64,000 bases of DNA, taken from contig NZ_PYOD01000011.1 of NCBI RefSeq assembly GCF_003026285.1, positions 62,001 through 126,000 on the forward strand. Direction: 5' to 3'. Position numbers and translations under genes: made by a program. The first letter of the stretch is position 1. Each line of letters starts with the position of its first letter. Source of the DNA: Photobacterium profundum. Lineage in GTDB: Bacteria; Pseudomonadota; Gammaproteobacteria; Enterobacterales; Vibrionaceae. The notes below the pieces were generated by a model. That model did not search any database, was not told the origin of the DNA, and saw nothing but the letters and a program-made list of their open reading frames with translations. This document shows positions 25,858-34,877 of this stretch, piece after piece.

Positions 25858-25887
25858 AGCGCCCACCTCTAGGTGGGCGTTTCTTTG
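25858..25887 (+). terminator. Terminator of the chemoreceptor gene
   Basis: Stem CGCCCACCT/AGGTGGGCG (25861-25869 and 25872-25880) with a two-base centre, followed by TTTCTTT. Confidence 0.85.
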
Positions 25888-25998
25888 TGGTATCGTAATT
25901 AGTATATCCCCGAGCTTTCTCTTATTGGCGATAACAATTTGGTGATAACAATGGCGTGAGCGATAAGCTCATCAGGAAAAAGGATCAAAGGAACTGCG

Positions 25999-28872
25999 AT
26001 GACTCAACACCTAGAGCGACCTGAATTATTGTCTATAGCCGCAACCAAAGCGTTAGATAAACTTCAACAAGCCCATCCTGAACTCTTGTCTCAGTGGCCA
26101 ATAGAGCGTCAAAATGAACTTGAAACCGTGATTGGTTTAAGTGATTTTATTGCATCATCCTTAGTGTGCGATGGGCAATTGTTACCTTGGTTATCCGAAC
26201 ATCTTGATGATAAAGAGCACGCAGAGCAATACCGTCAACAACTTGAAATAAAGTTAGCGGCCACGGCAGATGATGTCGGGTTAATGCGTCAATTACGCGC
26301 CTTTCGACGCCAAGAAATGGTGTGGATTGCGTGGCGCGATTTCACGAATAAGTCCACATTAGAGCAAAGCCTTACACATCTCTCTGAGCTTGCTGAAGCC
26401 CTTATTATGGAAGCGTATCAATGGCTTTATAATCAATGCTGTAAAGAATGGGGTACGCCTACAAACTCTGCAGGTGAAGCGCAGCCGATGTTGGTGCTTG
26501 GGATGGGGAAGTTAGGTGGTGGAGAGCTCAATTTTTCTTCTGATATTGATCTTATTTTCACTTACCCCGAAAACGGTGAAACGGTAGGTGGTCGCCGTAG
26601 CATGGCAAATGCCCAATTCTTTACCCGTTTAGGTCAGCGTTTAATAAAGGCACTTGATCAGCCAACCTATGATGGTTTTTGTTATCGTGTTGATATGCGG
26701 TTACGCCCATTTGGCGACAGTGGTCCTTTAGTGATGAGCTACGCGGCACTAGAAGATTATTATCAAGAGCAAGGGCGAGATTGGGAACGTTATGCGATGA
26801 TCAAAGCGCGTGTAATGGGGCGTGAAAGCTTTACCCAATACCAAGAGTTACGTCAAATGTTACGTCCTTTTGTTTTCCGTCGTTATATTGATTTCAGTGC
26901 CATTCAAGCATTGCGTCGCATGAAATCCATGATCAGCAGCGAAGTGCGACGTCGTGGTCTCAGTAATAATATAAAGTTAGGTGCGGGTGGTATTCGAGAA
27001 GTTGAGTTTATTGCCCAGTCATTCCAGCTCATTCGCGGCGGACGAGAGCCAAGTTTACGTGGTCGTGGCTTATTGGAAACCTTGGCTGCAATGAAGCAAT
27101 TGGCATTACTGCCAGAAAAACAGATTGAGCACCTTGAGCAGGGCTACTGCTTTTTAAGAAAGCTAGAAAACTTACTACAAGCAATTGATGATAAACAAAC
27201 CCAAACCTTACCCGATAAGCCATTAGATCAAATACGCTTAGCGTTTGCGATGGGCTACGCCGATTGGCAAGCCCTGCTTGAAGCGACAGAGCGACATATG
27301 AGTAGGGTTCATCAGGTGTTTGACGATATTATCGGTACTGAAGAGGATGACGCTGGGTGCTCTGTTAGTGAGCAATACCATGAAATGTGGGCAATGGCGA
27401 AAAATGAAGATGTTCTGCTGAGTATTATGGCAGAACTCGATGCGGCAGATCCCGCTAGCCAAGTTAGCACCATATTGGGGATGAAAGCGGAATTATCGAA
27501 GCGCACGTTAGGGCCTAGAGGGCGAGAAGTCCTCGCAAAGCTGATGCCTGACGTTTTATCTCGTATTGTTCCACGTCCTGATGCTTCGGCCGTACTGGCG
27601 CGAGTGACTAAATTAATTGTGCGTGTTGCAACCCGGACCACATATCTTGAGTTGCTTGGCGAGCACCCTGCAGCATTAGGGCAATTAATTCGATTATGTG
27701 CTGCGAGCCCGATGGTGGCAGAGCAGTTAACGCAATATCCGATTTTGCTTGATGAGCTATTAGATCCTCAACATTTATATAACCCAACCCCATTGGAACA
27801 ATATGGTGATGAGTTACGTGAATACCTTGCTCGTATCCCTGAAGAAGATATGGAGCAACAAATGGAGGCTATTCGTCAGTATAAGCAAGCGCAATTATTA
27901 CGCATTGCAGCAGCTGATATAGCGGGTGCGTTGCCCTTGATGGTGGTGAGTGATCACCTTACATACCTTGCTGAGGCAATTATCACAGCAGTGGTGAACC
28001 AAGCTTGGTTACAAATGGCCGAGAAGTATGGTGAGCCCACCCATTTAGTTGATCGTAATGGCAAAGGTTTTGGTGTTATTGGCTACGGAAAAGTCGGCGG
28101 TTGGGAGTTAGGTTACGGTTCTGATTTAGATGTGGTTTTCTTACATGATTGCCCTGCCGATGTTTATACCAACGGTAAAAAAGAGATTGATGGACGTCAG
28201 TTTTATTTAAGGCTAGCGCAGCGTATTGTGCATTTGTTTTCGACGCGAACATCTTCTGGGGTGTTATACGAAATTGATATACGCCTTCGCCCGTCAGGTG
28301 CCTCTGGTTTATTGGTAAGTACTGTTGAGTCTTTTGATGAATACCAACAAAAAGAAGCATGGACATGGGAACATCAAGCATTAGTGCGTGCCAGAATGAT
28401 CTATGGCGATATACCATTATTCGATGCTTTTTCTGATGTTCGAAAACGCATTCTAACTCAACCTCGAGCTCCCCAACCACTACAGGCTGATGTAGTGAGC
28501 ATGCGTCATAAAATGCGCGAGCATTTAGGCAGTAAAAAAGCCGGTATGTTTGGCTTAAAACAAGATAAAGGCGGTATTACTGATATTGAGTTTTTAGCGC
28601 AATATTTGGTACTACAACATTCACATATTGAACCTTATTTAACACGCTGGTCCGATAATGTTCGTATTTTTGATACTATGGCGGAATGTGAAGTATTGAG
28701 CTTGCCTCAAGCATCGGCATTGAAGCAAGCCTATTGTGTGATGCGTGATGATATTCACCGTTTGAACTTACTTGGATTACCCGCTTATGTTGATGAATCA
28801 CAGTTTGTCACTGAGCGTGAAACTGTACAGCAGATTTGGCAAGAATACTTGGTACCAAGTAGTGATGAATAA
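25999..28872 (+). CDS. glnE: Bifunctional glutamine synthetase adenylyltransferase/deadenylase
   Basis: Adenylylates or deadenylylates glutamine synthetase according to glutamine level and PII state. The length is 957 residues (E. coli 946). Two nucleotidyltransferase domains are visible. The N-terminal deadenylase has GMGKLGGGELNFSSDIDLIF at about residue 170. The C-terminal adenylyltransferase has GYGKVGGWELGYGSDLDVVF at about residue 695. Each keeps the GS-x-D-x-D metal motif, and each is followed by a conserved RLRPFG or RLRPSG. RBS AAAGGAACTGCG precedes the ATG. The order ygiF-glnE-hldE is that of E. coli, here with the channel and chemoreceptor genes inserted. Confidence 0.97.
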   Translation: MTQHLERPELLSIAATKALDKLQQAHPELLSQWPIERQNELETVIGLSDFIASSLVCDGQLLPWLSEHLDDKEHAEQYRQQLEIKLAATADDVGLMRQLRAFRRQEMVWIAWRDFTNKSTLEQSLTHLSELAEALIMEAYQWLYNQCCKEWGTPTNSAGEAQPMLVLGMGKLGGGELNFSSDIDLIFTYPENGETVGGRRSMANAQFFTRLGQRLIKALDQPTYDGFCYRVDMRLRPFGDSGPLVMSYAALEDYYQEQGRDWERYAMIKARVMGRESFTQYQELRQMLRPFVFRRYIDFSAIQALRRMKSMISSEVRRRGLSNNIKLGAGGIREVEFIAQSFQLIRGGREPSLRGRGLLETLAAMKQLALLPEKQIEHLEQGYCFLRKLENLLQAIDDKQTQTLPDKPLDQIRLAFAMGYADWQALLEATERHMSRVHQVFDDIIGTEEDDAGCSVSEQYHEMWAMAKNEDVLLSIMAELDAADPASQVSTILGMKAELSKRTLGPRGREVLAKLMPDVLSRIVPRPDASAVLARVTKLIVRVATRTTYLELLGEHPAALGQLIRLCAASPMVAEQLTQYPILLDELLDPQHLYNPTPLEQYGDELREYLARIPEEDMEQQMEAIRQYKQAQLLRIAAADIAGALPLMVVSDHLTYLAEAIITAVVNQAWLQMAEKYGEPTHLVDRNGKGFGVIGYGKVGGWELGYGSDLDVVFLHDCPADVYTNGKKEIDGRQFYLRLAQRIVHLFSTRTSSGVLYEIDIRLRPSGASGLLVSTVESFDEYQQKEAWTWEHQALVRARMIYGDIPLFDAFSDVRKRILTQPRAPQPLQADVVSMRHKMREHLGSKKAGMFGLKQDKGGITDIEFLAQYLVLQHSHIEPYLTRWSDNVRIFDTMAECEVLSLPQASALKQAYCVMRDDIHRLNLLGLPAYVDESQFVTERETVQQIWQEYLVPSSDE

Positions 28873-29032
28873 TACGTTTTTATTAAAAAATCATTACCTT
28901 AATGAATGCTTAAAATAAATTAATAGCCCTTATTTTTGGTCAAAGCCAACTAAGTGTATTTAAACCGCCGTAATGTAAGGCATTTTCACTTTATGTTAGT
29001 ATTTGGCGATTTTCACTATCCCGGAGATAAAA

Positions 29033-30463
29033 ATGAAACTGACTCTTCCTGATTATGATCAAGCTAGTGTTCTGGTTGTTGGAGACATCATGCTTGATCG
29101 TTATTGGTATGGACCCACTGGGCGTATTTCGCCTGAAGCGCCAGTACCTGTAGTCAAAGTTGAGCAGATCGAAGAACGCCCTGGTGGTGCTGCAAACGTT
29201 GCAATGAATATTGCCGCCTTAGGTGGGCATGTTCATTTAGTTGGGTTAACAGGGATAGATGAGCCAGCGAAAGCCTTAAATGAAAAGCTGACCTCGCTAG
29301 ATGTACGGTGTGATTTTGTGTCGTTGCCTGATTACCCAACCATTACCAAATTGCGTGTAATGAGCCGTGGGCAGCAGATGATCCGGTTAGATTTTGAAGA
29401 AGGTTTCCATGGTGTGGATAAGGGCCTTATTCTGCCGCGTTTAGAGCAATCTTTAACGCATGTAAAAACGGTTATCTTGTCTGATTATGCGAAAGGTGCA
29501 CTGGAGCATGTCAGTGCCATGATTAAGCTAGCACGTGAAGCGGGTAAGCCCGTCTTTATCGATCCTAAAGGTACCGATTTTGAACGCTACCGTGGCGCCA
29601 CATTATTAACCCCTAATCTATCTGAATTCGAACTTGTTGCTGGTAAAGTGACGAGCGATGATGAACTAGTAGCAAAAGGTTTTGAGCTGATCGAACGATT
29701 TGATTTTGAAGCGCTATTGGTTACACGCAGTGAACATGGCATGACCTTGCTACAGAAAGGACAAGCGCCTTTACATCTGCCGACACTTGCTCAGGAAGTT
29801 TATGACGTAACAGGTGCTGGCGATACGGTAATTTCAGTATTAGCTTCTTCTGTTGCTGCGGGGAAGTCGTTAGCGGATGCTTGTAAGCTAGCCAATGCCG
29901 CGGCAGGTGTCGTGGTCGCTAAGTTAGGCACGTCGACACTATCAACCATTGAACTGACTGAAGCTATTTATGGTAGCCAAGATAGTGGCTACGGTGTGAT
30001 TGTTGAAGCAGATCTTAAGCAAGCGGTATCAGTAGCAAGAAAACGTGGTGAAAAGGTTGTAATGACCAATGGTTGTTTCGATATCTTGCATGCGGGTCAT
30101 GTCGCTTATCTAACGGAAGCCGCTAAATTAGGTGATCGTTTAATTGTTGCGGTGAATTCTGATAGCTCAGTGCAAGGTCTAAAAGGTCCTGGTCGTCCAG
30201 TTAACCCAGAAGATCGTCGTATGGCTGTATTAGCGGGCTTAGGTGCTGTTGATTGGGTGGTTCCATTTACGGAAGAGACGCCACAGCGTTTAATCAGTGA
30301 GATATTACCAAGTCTGCTGGTTAAAGGTGGTGATTATAAACCTGAAGATATTGCGGGCGGAAAAGAGGTTGTTGCTGCTGGTGGCGAAGTGCGTGTTCTG
30401 AGTTTTGAAGATGGCTGTTCTACCAGTAAGATCATTGAAGCGATTCGTGGCGGCAAAGGTTAA
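29033..30463 (+). CDS. hldE: Bifunctional heptose-7-phosphate kinase / heptose-1-phosphate adenylyltransferase
   Basis: Makes ADP-D-glycero-D-manno-heptose for the inner core of lipopolysaccharide. The length is 476 residues (E. coli 477). The N-terminal PfkB-type kinase has RPGGAANVAMNIAALGG near residue 45 and the catalytic TGAGDTV near residue 260. The C-terminal cytidylyltransferase-like domain has the nucleotide-binding TNGCFDILHAGHV near residue 343. I start at the ATG (29033) giving MKLTLPDYDQA, preceded by CGGAGAT; an in-frame TTG at 29003 adds residues without homology. Confidence 0.97.
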   Translation: MKLTLPDYDQASVLVVGDIMLDRYWYGPTGRISPEAPVPVVKVEQIEERPGGAANVAMNIAALGGHVHLVGLTGIDEPAKALNEKLTSLDVRCDFVSLPDYPTITKLRVMSRGQQMIRLDFEEGFHGVDKGLILPRLEQSLTHVKTVILSDYAKGALEHVSAMIKLAREAGKPVFIDPKGTDFERYRGATLLTPNLSEFELVAGKVTSDDELVAKGFELIERFDFEALLVTRSEHGMTLLQKGQAPLHLPTLAQEVYDVTGAGDTVISVLASSVAAGKSLADACKLANAAAGVVVAKLGTSTLSTIELTEAIYGSQDSGYGVIVEADLKQAVSVARKRGEKVVMTNGCFDILHAGHVAYLTEAAKLGDRLIVAVNSDSSVQGLKGPGRPVNPEDRRMAVLAGLGAVDWVVPFTEETPQRLISEILPSLLVKGGDYKPEDIAGGKEVVAAGGEVRVLSFEDGCSTSKIIEAIRGGKG

Positions 30464-30525
30464 TACTATTCTGGTTCACTCTGGATAAATATTGGTTTTT
30501 GATTCCACTTGCTAGAATTGAAGCA

Positions 30526-30558
30526 TAAAAAAGCGCCATAGAGTATGGCGCTTTTTTT
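30526..30558. terminator. Bidirectional terminator between hldE and tolC
   Basis: Stem AAGCGCCATA/TATGGCGCTT (30531-30540 and 30544-30553), three-base loop, with A run and T run on the two sides. Confidence 0.87.
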
Positions 30559-30623
30559 ATATCTGTATCGTTGCACTACCTACTGTGAAGTACTACTCGA
30601 TAGAAGCAATGCGAACGATAAGA

Positions 30624-31910
30624 TTATTTTTTGGCTGCAATCAAGCCTTTGTTAACATCAATGATGTCTTGTTCGTTCAATGAACCAACCGCTTGTTTTA
30701 GCTGAATTTGACTGATGATGTACTGGTAACGAGAGCTTGATAGTTGACGGTTTGCATCGTATAAACGACGTGTCGCATCAAGAACATCAACAATAGTACG
30801 TGTACCTACATCAAAACCAGCTTCAGTTGCTTCTAGTGCTGATTTAGCTGAAATAACAGATTGTTGGTAAGCACGGATAGCACCAATCGTGGCATTTATA
30901 TTGTTATAAAGAGCTCGTACATCTTTTACAACACCACGGTATGAACCTTCTAAATCTTCACTCGCAGACACATAGTTAAACTGTGCCTGTTTTACTTCAG
31001 ACGTTGTTCTACCACCGGTATATACAGGTAAATCTAAATTGATACCTGCTGTTAATGTACCTTCATCGGTTCCAGTAATTTTATCGTCGTAGTTGTAACC
31101 CGCATCAAATGATAATGTTGGTAAGTGACCAGATTCAGCAAGTGAAATATTATCACGTGCAACATCTTGAGAAATACGCGATGTTAGCAAGGTTAAGTTT
31201 TCATTGGCTGCATCTTGTAGCAAGCTTTCAACGTTCGATTGTGGTGCGCTAGCAGAGAAACGTGCCGTATCTAAGATATTTAGGTTAGTGTGTTCTTGAC
31301 CCGTGATCTCACGAATTTCTTCGTAGCTGTTGATTAGTGCATTCTCATTCAGAATTTCATCAGCTAATACGCTATCATATTGAGCCTGAGCATCATGCAC
31401 GTCAGTGATCGCAGATAGACCAACCTCAAAACGTTGCTTAGTTTGCTCTAATTGACGACCTACCGCGGCTTTTTCAGCACGAACAAACTCTAGATCATCC
31501 ATTGCTTTAAGCACATCGAAATAAGATTGTGCGACACGGTAGATTAAATTTTGCTGTGATGCGGCGTAAGAGGCATCGCTTTGGCGGGCCACTTTTTCTG
31601 CAATATCGAGATTTATCCAGCTAGAGCGATTATAGATAGACTGACTAAGGCTCAAACCACCGTTAAAACCATCAGAATCACCATCTAAAGTCGCAACGTT
31701 ATATCCAGCCGTTAAATTAATTTGTGGCAGAAGTGAACTACGCGATGAGTTGATTGCCTCAAAAGCAGAATCTTTATCTGAAGCCGCTCTTAATAACTGA
31801 GGATCGTTTTGTTTTGCTTGTTGGTAGATGTTAGCAAGATCATCAGCCAGTGCCGTTTGGCTGAAACTGCCAAGCGCAACGCTAATAATGAGCGGAAGCA
31901 ATTTTTTCAT
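30624..31910 (-). CDS. tolC: Outer-membrane channel TolC
   Basis: Trimeric outer-membrane channel-tunnel used by multidrug efflux pumps and type I secretion. It has 428 residues. A signal peptide (about 1-22, ending QTALA) precedes DDLANIYQQAKQNDPQLL, typical of TolC. Two outer-membrane efflux-protein repeats follow, with the coiled-coil helices (for example QRFEVGLSAITDVHDAQAQ and its second copy around GFDVGTRTIVDVLDATRR). E. coli TolC has 493 residues before trimming; the shorter C-terminus here is usual in Vibrionaceae. Divergent from nudF, as in E. coli. Confidence 0.95.
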   Translation of the reverse strand: MKKLLPLIISVALGSFSQTALADDLANIYQQAKQNDPQLLRAASDKDSAFEAINSSRSSLLPQINLTAGYNVATLDGDSDGFNGGLSLSQSIYNRSSWINLDIAEKVARQSDASYAASQQNLIYRVAQSYFDVLKAMDDLEFVRAEKAAVGRQLEQTKQRFEVGLSAITDVHDAQAQYDSVLADEILNENALINSYEEIREITGQEHTNLNILDTARFSASAPQSNVESLLQDAANENLTLLTSRISQDVARDNISLAESGHLPTLSFDAGYNYDDKITGTDEGTLTAGINLDLPVYTGGRTTSEVKQAQFNYVSASEDLEGSYRGVVKDVRALYNNINATIGAIRAYQQSVISAKSALEATEAGFDVGTRTIVDVLDATRRLYDANRQLSSSRYQYIISQIQLKQAVGSLNEQDIIDVNKGLIAAKK

Positions 31911-32164
31911 GGATGCCTTTCCTGGTCCTGATAAAAGATAAAAATATACGCAAAGAATCAGTGTACCTTAAGTAAGCTTACTAGGAACTGATCATTACGT
32001 AGTTTTACTTAATATATAGTTGTTTATTTAATCATATGTGATTGTAAACTATCCAACTAGGAATGATTACTTAAAAAAATTCACAAAATTTATGATAAAT
32101 GTTGAATTTGATCATTGCTGCTGACCCTTTTGAATGAAAAGATAGGGGATAAAGGAGAGCATGG

Positions 32165-32797
32165 ATGACCCAAAAAGTGCCTTTAAGTGAAAACCAACCT
32201 TTTTATACCAAGGATGATGTTGAAATTTTGTCGTCCGAGAAAGTATATAACGGCTTTTTCAACATGGTGAAATACCGCTTACGACATAAATTGTTTGATG
32301 GTAGTTGGAGTAAACCACTTGATCGTGAATTATTCGAACGTGGTCACGCTGCGGCATTGCTGCCTTATGATCCCATTGAAGACAAAGTCGTGATATTGGA
32401 ACAATTTCGTATTGGCGCGATGGTGGCTGAATTTACACCGTGGCAGTTAGAAATTGTTGCAGGCATTATTGAGCCTGGTGAATCCGCTCACGATGTTGCG
32501 TGTCGCGAAGCGGTAGAAGAAGCTGGCTTAACGGTGACTGATTTAGAAAAAGTGACACGTTATTTATCTAGCTCTGGTGGTTGTTCTGAAGCATTGGATG
32601 TCTTTGTTGGTCGTGTTGATAGTACGCAAGCACAAGGGATTCATGGCCTTATTGATGAAGGTGAAGATATTCGCGTTCATGTGATAACACGACAAGAAGC
32701 TTATCAGTGGGTAGAGTCGGGAAAAATTGAGAATGCAGCCTCGATCATTGCGCTACAATGGTTGCAGCTGAACTACTTACGTTTGCAAAGTAAATAG
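32165..32797 (+). CDS. nudF: ADP-ribose pyrophosphatase
   Basis: Nudix hydrolase cleaving ADP-ribose to AMP and ribose 5-phosphate. The length is 210 residues (E. coli NudF 209). The Nudix box reads GIIEPGESAHDVACREAVEEAGL at about residues 99-121, split here as GIIEPGES then REAVEEAGL, with all acidic metal ligands. The C-terminal IENAASIIALQWLQL also matches. The start is the second of two closely spaced ATGs (32161 is out of frame); AAAGGAGAG lies at the right distance. First gene of the nudF-yqiB-cpdA-yqiA-parE series. Confidence 0.95.
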   Translation: MTQKVPLSENQPFYTKDDVEILSSEKVYNGFFNMVKYRLRHKLFDGSWSKPLDRELFERGHAAALLPYDPIEDKVVILEQFRIGAMVAEFTPWQLEIVAGIIEPGESAHDVACREAVEEAGLTVTDLEKVTRYLSSSGGCSEALDVFVGRVDSTQAQGIHGLIDEGEDIRVHVITRQEAYQWVESGKIENAASIIALQWLQLNYLRLQSK

Positions 32798-32892
32798 TCA
32801 ATGTCGCGAGCTAATTTTGGATTGTGCTGGCGAAGTAGTTCTGAATGATATTAACCAAATCGATTGCACTTTCAGTGGTCTAAGGACACCGT

Positions 32893-33321
32893 TTGAATAA
32901 GCGATATACTGTTGATCTCACGGGTTTAATGCGTTTGTATGAAACCAATTATGCGAAGCTTCTTCCATTATTGCCCAAAAGTGATGACGTCGGAGATGAA
33001 TGCGCGTATTTAGTTTTTGAACATGAGTATCGACTTAAAATTACTGAGTCAACTCGCTATACCACAGTAATTTGCTTATGGTTGCATAATGAAACAGATG
33101 CAATGGAATACTTAGTGCCGCGTTTAACAGTAAGGTTATATCACGATGCAAAAGTGGCGGAAGTGTGTTCTGCTCAGCAGATTTCACGACTTAAGCCACG
33201 GTATGATTATCCCAATTTACGTATGTATCAAAAAGATGAAAAACATCAAGTTAATCGCTTTTTGGGAGATTGGCTGACCTATTGCCTCAAGAATGGGCTC
33301 AGGAAGCAATCAATTTGTTAA
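32893..33321 (+). CDS. yqiB: DUF1249 family protein YqiB
   Basis: A 142-residue cytoplasmic protein of unknown function. It matches E. coli YqiB along its length, including ITESTRYTT, TVRLYHDAKVAEVCSAQQI, RYDYPN and the C-terminal DEKHQVNRFLGDWL. The start appears to be TTG at 32893, giving MNKRYTVDLTGLMRLYETN, which aligns with the family N-terminus; an AAGGA at about 32882 supports it. No ATG at that end gives the full conserved N-terminus. Its position between nudF and cpdA is conserved in E. coli, so it probably belongs to the same transcript. Confidence 0.9.
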   Translation: MNKRYTVDLTGLMRLYETNYAKLLPLLPKSDDVGDECAYLVFEHEYRLKITESTRYTTVICLWLHNETDAMEYLVPRLTVRLYHDAKVAEVCSAQQISRLKPRYDYPNLRMYQKDEKHQVNRFLGDWLTYCLKNGLRKQSIC

Positions 33322-33352
33322 TTGAATTAGAATAGACAAGGTTTTTGACGTT

Positions 33353-34177
33353 TTGCAGAAGTATTCTCTGCCACAAACGAACCCTAATAGTGTGGTTCTA
33401 CTTCAAATAACTGATACTCATCTATTTGCAGATGAGTCAGGTTGTTTGTTGGGGGTGGCAACTAAAGATAGTTTTAATGCAGTGATAGACGCTGTAGATG
33501 CTTCCGCACGCCCGTTTGAAGCTATTGTAGCAACAGGTGATATCTCACAAGATCATACTGATGAATCTTATCAGCATTTTTCAGATGGTATTTCCCGCTG
33601 GTCTCAACCTTGTTTTTGGTTGCCAGGTAACCATGATTATCAGCCTGCTATGCACTCTGTTTTGCCATCGCCACAAATTAAATCGTGTGAGCAAGTGCTT
33701 GCAGGGGATTATTGGCAGGTAATATTACTTGATAGCCAAGTTCAGGGTGTACCGCATGGTGAGCTAAGTGAAGCACAATTGTTAATGCTGGACGCTACGT
33801 TAAAGGCATACCCAGAACGTCATGCTTTAATATTATTGCATCATCATCCATTAGTGGCGGGCAGTGCTTGGCTTGATCAGCATCAGCTGCACAATAATGA
33901 AGCCTTTTGGCAAATCATTGATAAGTACCCTAAGGTGAGTGCAGTCTTGTGTGGGCATATCCATCAAGAACTTGATTGTATATATCATGGCGTGCGTGTG
34001 CTTGCGACACCGTCAACTTGTATTCAGTTTTTACCTGATTCAAATGATTTTGCTTTAGACAAAACTAACCCTGGTTGGCGTTACCTTGAATTAACCCGAG
34101 AAGGGCAGTTAAATACTGATGTTTGTCGCTTACAAGGTAGACGCTTTATTCCCTTGTTTAATTCAGCAGGCTATTAA
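33353..34177 (+). CDS. cpdA: 3',5'-cyclic AMP phosphodiesterase
   Basis: Class III metallophosphoesterase that hydrolyses cAMP and so tempers CRP signalling. It is 274 residues (E. coli CpdA 275). The metal-binding motifs are complete: ITDTHLF near residue 20, VATGDISQD near residue 61, LPGNHD near residue 91, LILLHHHP near residue 162 and CGHIHQE near residue 203. The start is set at TTG 33353 because no ATG precedes the first motif; the exact start is uncertain. The stop codon is immediately followed by the yqiA ATG with no spacer. Confidence 0.93.
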   Translation: MQKYSLPQTNPNSVVLLQITDTHLFADESGCLLGVATKDSFNAVIDAVDASARPFEAIVATGDISQDHTDESYQHFSDGISRWSQPCFWLPGNHDYQPAMHSVLPSPQIKSCEQVLAGDYWQVILLDSQVQGVPHGELSEAQLLMLDATLKAYPERHALILLHHHPLVAGSAWLDQHQLHNNEAFWQIIDKYPKVSAVLCGHIHQELDCIYHGVRVLATPSTCIQFLPDSNDFALDKTNPGWRYLELTREGQLNTDVCRLQGRRFIPLFNSAGY

Positions 34178-34756
34178 ATGAAACCGTTGTTGCTTTATAT
34201 CCATGGATTCAATAGTTCTCCCTTGTCATTAAAAGCGCAGGTAATGGCAGAGTACTGTAAGCAACATCGACCCGATATCCGTGTTGAGATCCCGCAAATG
34301 CCTTGCTATCCAGCACAAGCCGCCAAATTTATTGATGATTTAGTTAGCAACTTTAAGCAAGATTATACGATAGGCTTAGTCGGTAGCTCATTAGGTGGAT
34401 ATATTTCGACATGGTTAAATAGTCGTCATCAGCTTCCTGCTGTATTGGTTAATCCTGCGGTAAAGCCTTATGAACTACTGCAAGATTATCTTGGTGAACA
34501 AGTAAATCCTTATACCAGTGAAAAGTATTGGCTGAAGCCTCAGCATATTGATGAGTTGAGAGCCATGGATGTTAAACAACTTGCTGATCCAAAACACTTT
34601 TGGTTGTTACAACAAATGGGTGATGAAGTCTTAGATTATCGCCAAGCTGTAGATAAATATGCCGCGAGTAAACAAACAGTGGAGCCTGATGGTGACCACA
34701 GTTTTGTTGATTTTGAACGCTTTCCTGCCGATGTAATTCAATTCTTAAAGCTATAG
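34178..34756 (+). CDS. yqiA: YqiA-type alpha/beta-hydrolase esterase
   Basis: Short-chain esterase/thioesterase of the UPF0227 family, 192 residues (E. coli YqiA 193). It starts MKPLLLYIHGFNSSPLSLKA. The nucleophile motif GSSLGGY is at about residues 68-74 and the catalytic histidine is in DGDHSF near residue 175. The natural substrate is not established. It begins on the base after the cpdA stop and precedes parE by about 120 bases. The cpdA-yqiA-parE order is the same as in E. coli. Confidence 0.93.
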   Translation: MKPLLLYIHGFNSSPLSLKAQVMAEYCKQHRPDIRVEIPQMPCYPAQAAKFIDDLVSNFKQDYTIGLVGSSLGGYISTWLNSRHQLPAVLVNPAVKPYELLQDYLGEQVNPYTSEKYWLKPQHIDELRAMDVKQLADPKHFWLLQQMGDEVLDYRQAVDKYAASKQTVEPDGDHSFVDFERFPADVIQFLKL

Positions 34757-34783
34757 CCATAAATAATTTAAGGTTATAGTTCG

Positions 34784-34799
34784 ACTCACAATTGTGAGT
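34784..34799. promoter_or_regulatory. Perfect 16-bp palindrome upstream of parE
   Basis: ACTCACAATTGTGAGT is a perfect inverted repeat about 80 bases before the parE ATG. A TTGACA at 34818-34823 follows, but no strong -10 is seen at 17 bases. Candidate operator for parE; the protein that would bind is unknown. Confidence 0.4.
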
Positions 34800-34877
34800 T
34801 TTACCGTTGACCTCCGCTTGACAACTAAGCCGAGGTTACTGACTATTGTTGCCAAATTTCTAGTAGCCTTCCGTAAT

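Noticed and set aside
28076..28480. 134-codon minus-strand ORF within glnE
   Set aside because: Lies over the conserved C-terminal adenylyltransferase domain of GlnE; no homology.
34794..34877. Upstream in-frame extension of parE
   Set aside because: The 28 extra codons have no family match and cover a palindrome and a promoter-like TTGACA; the family start is at 34878.
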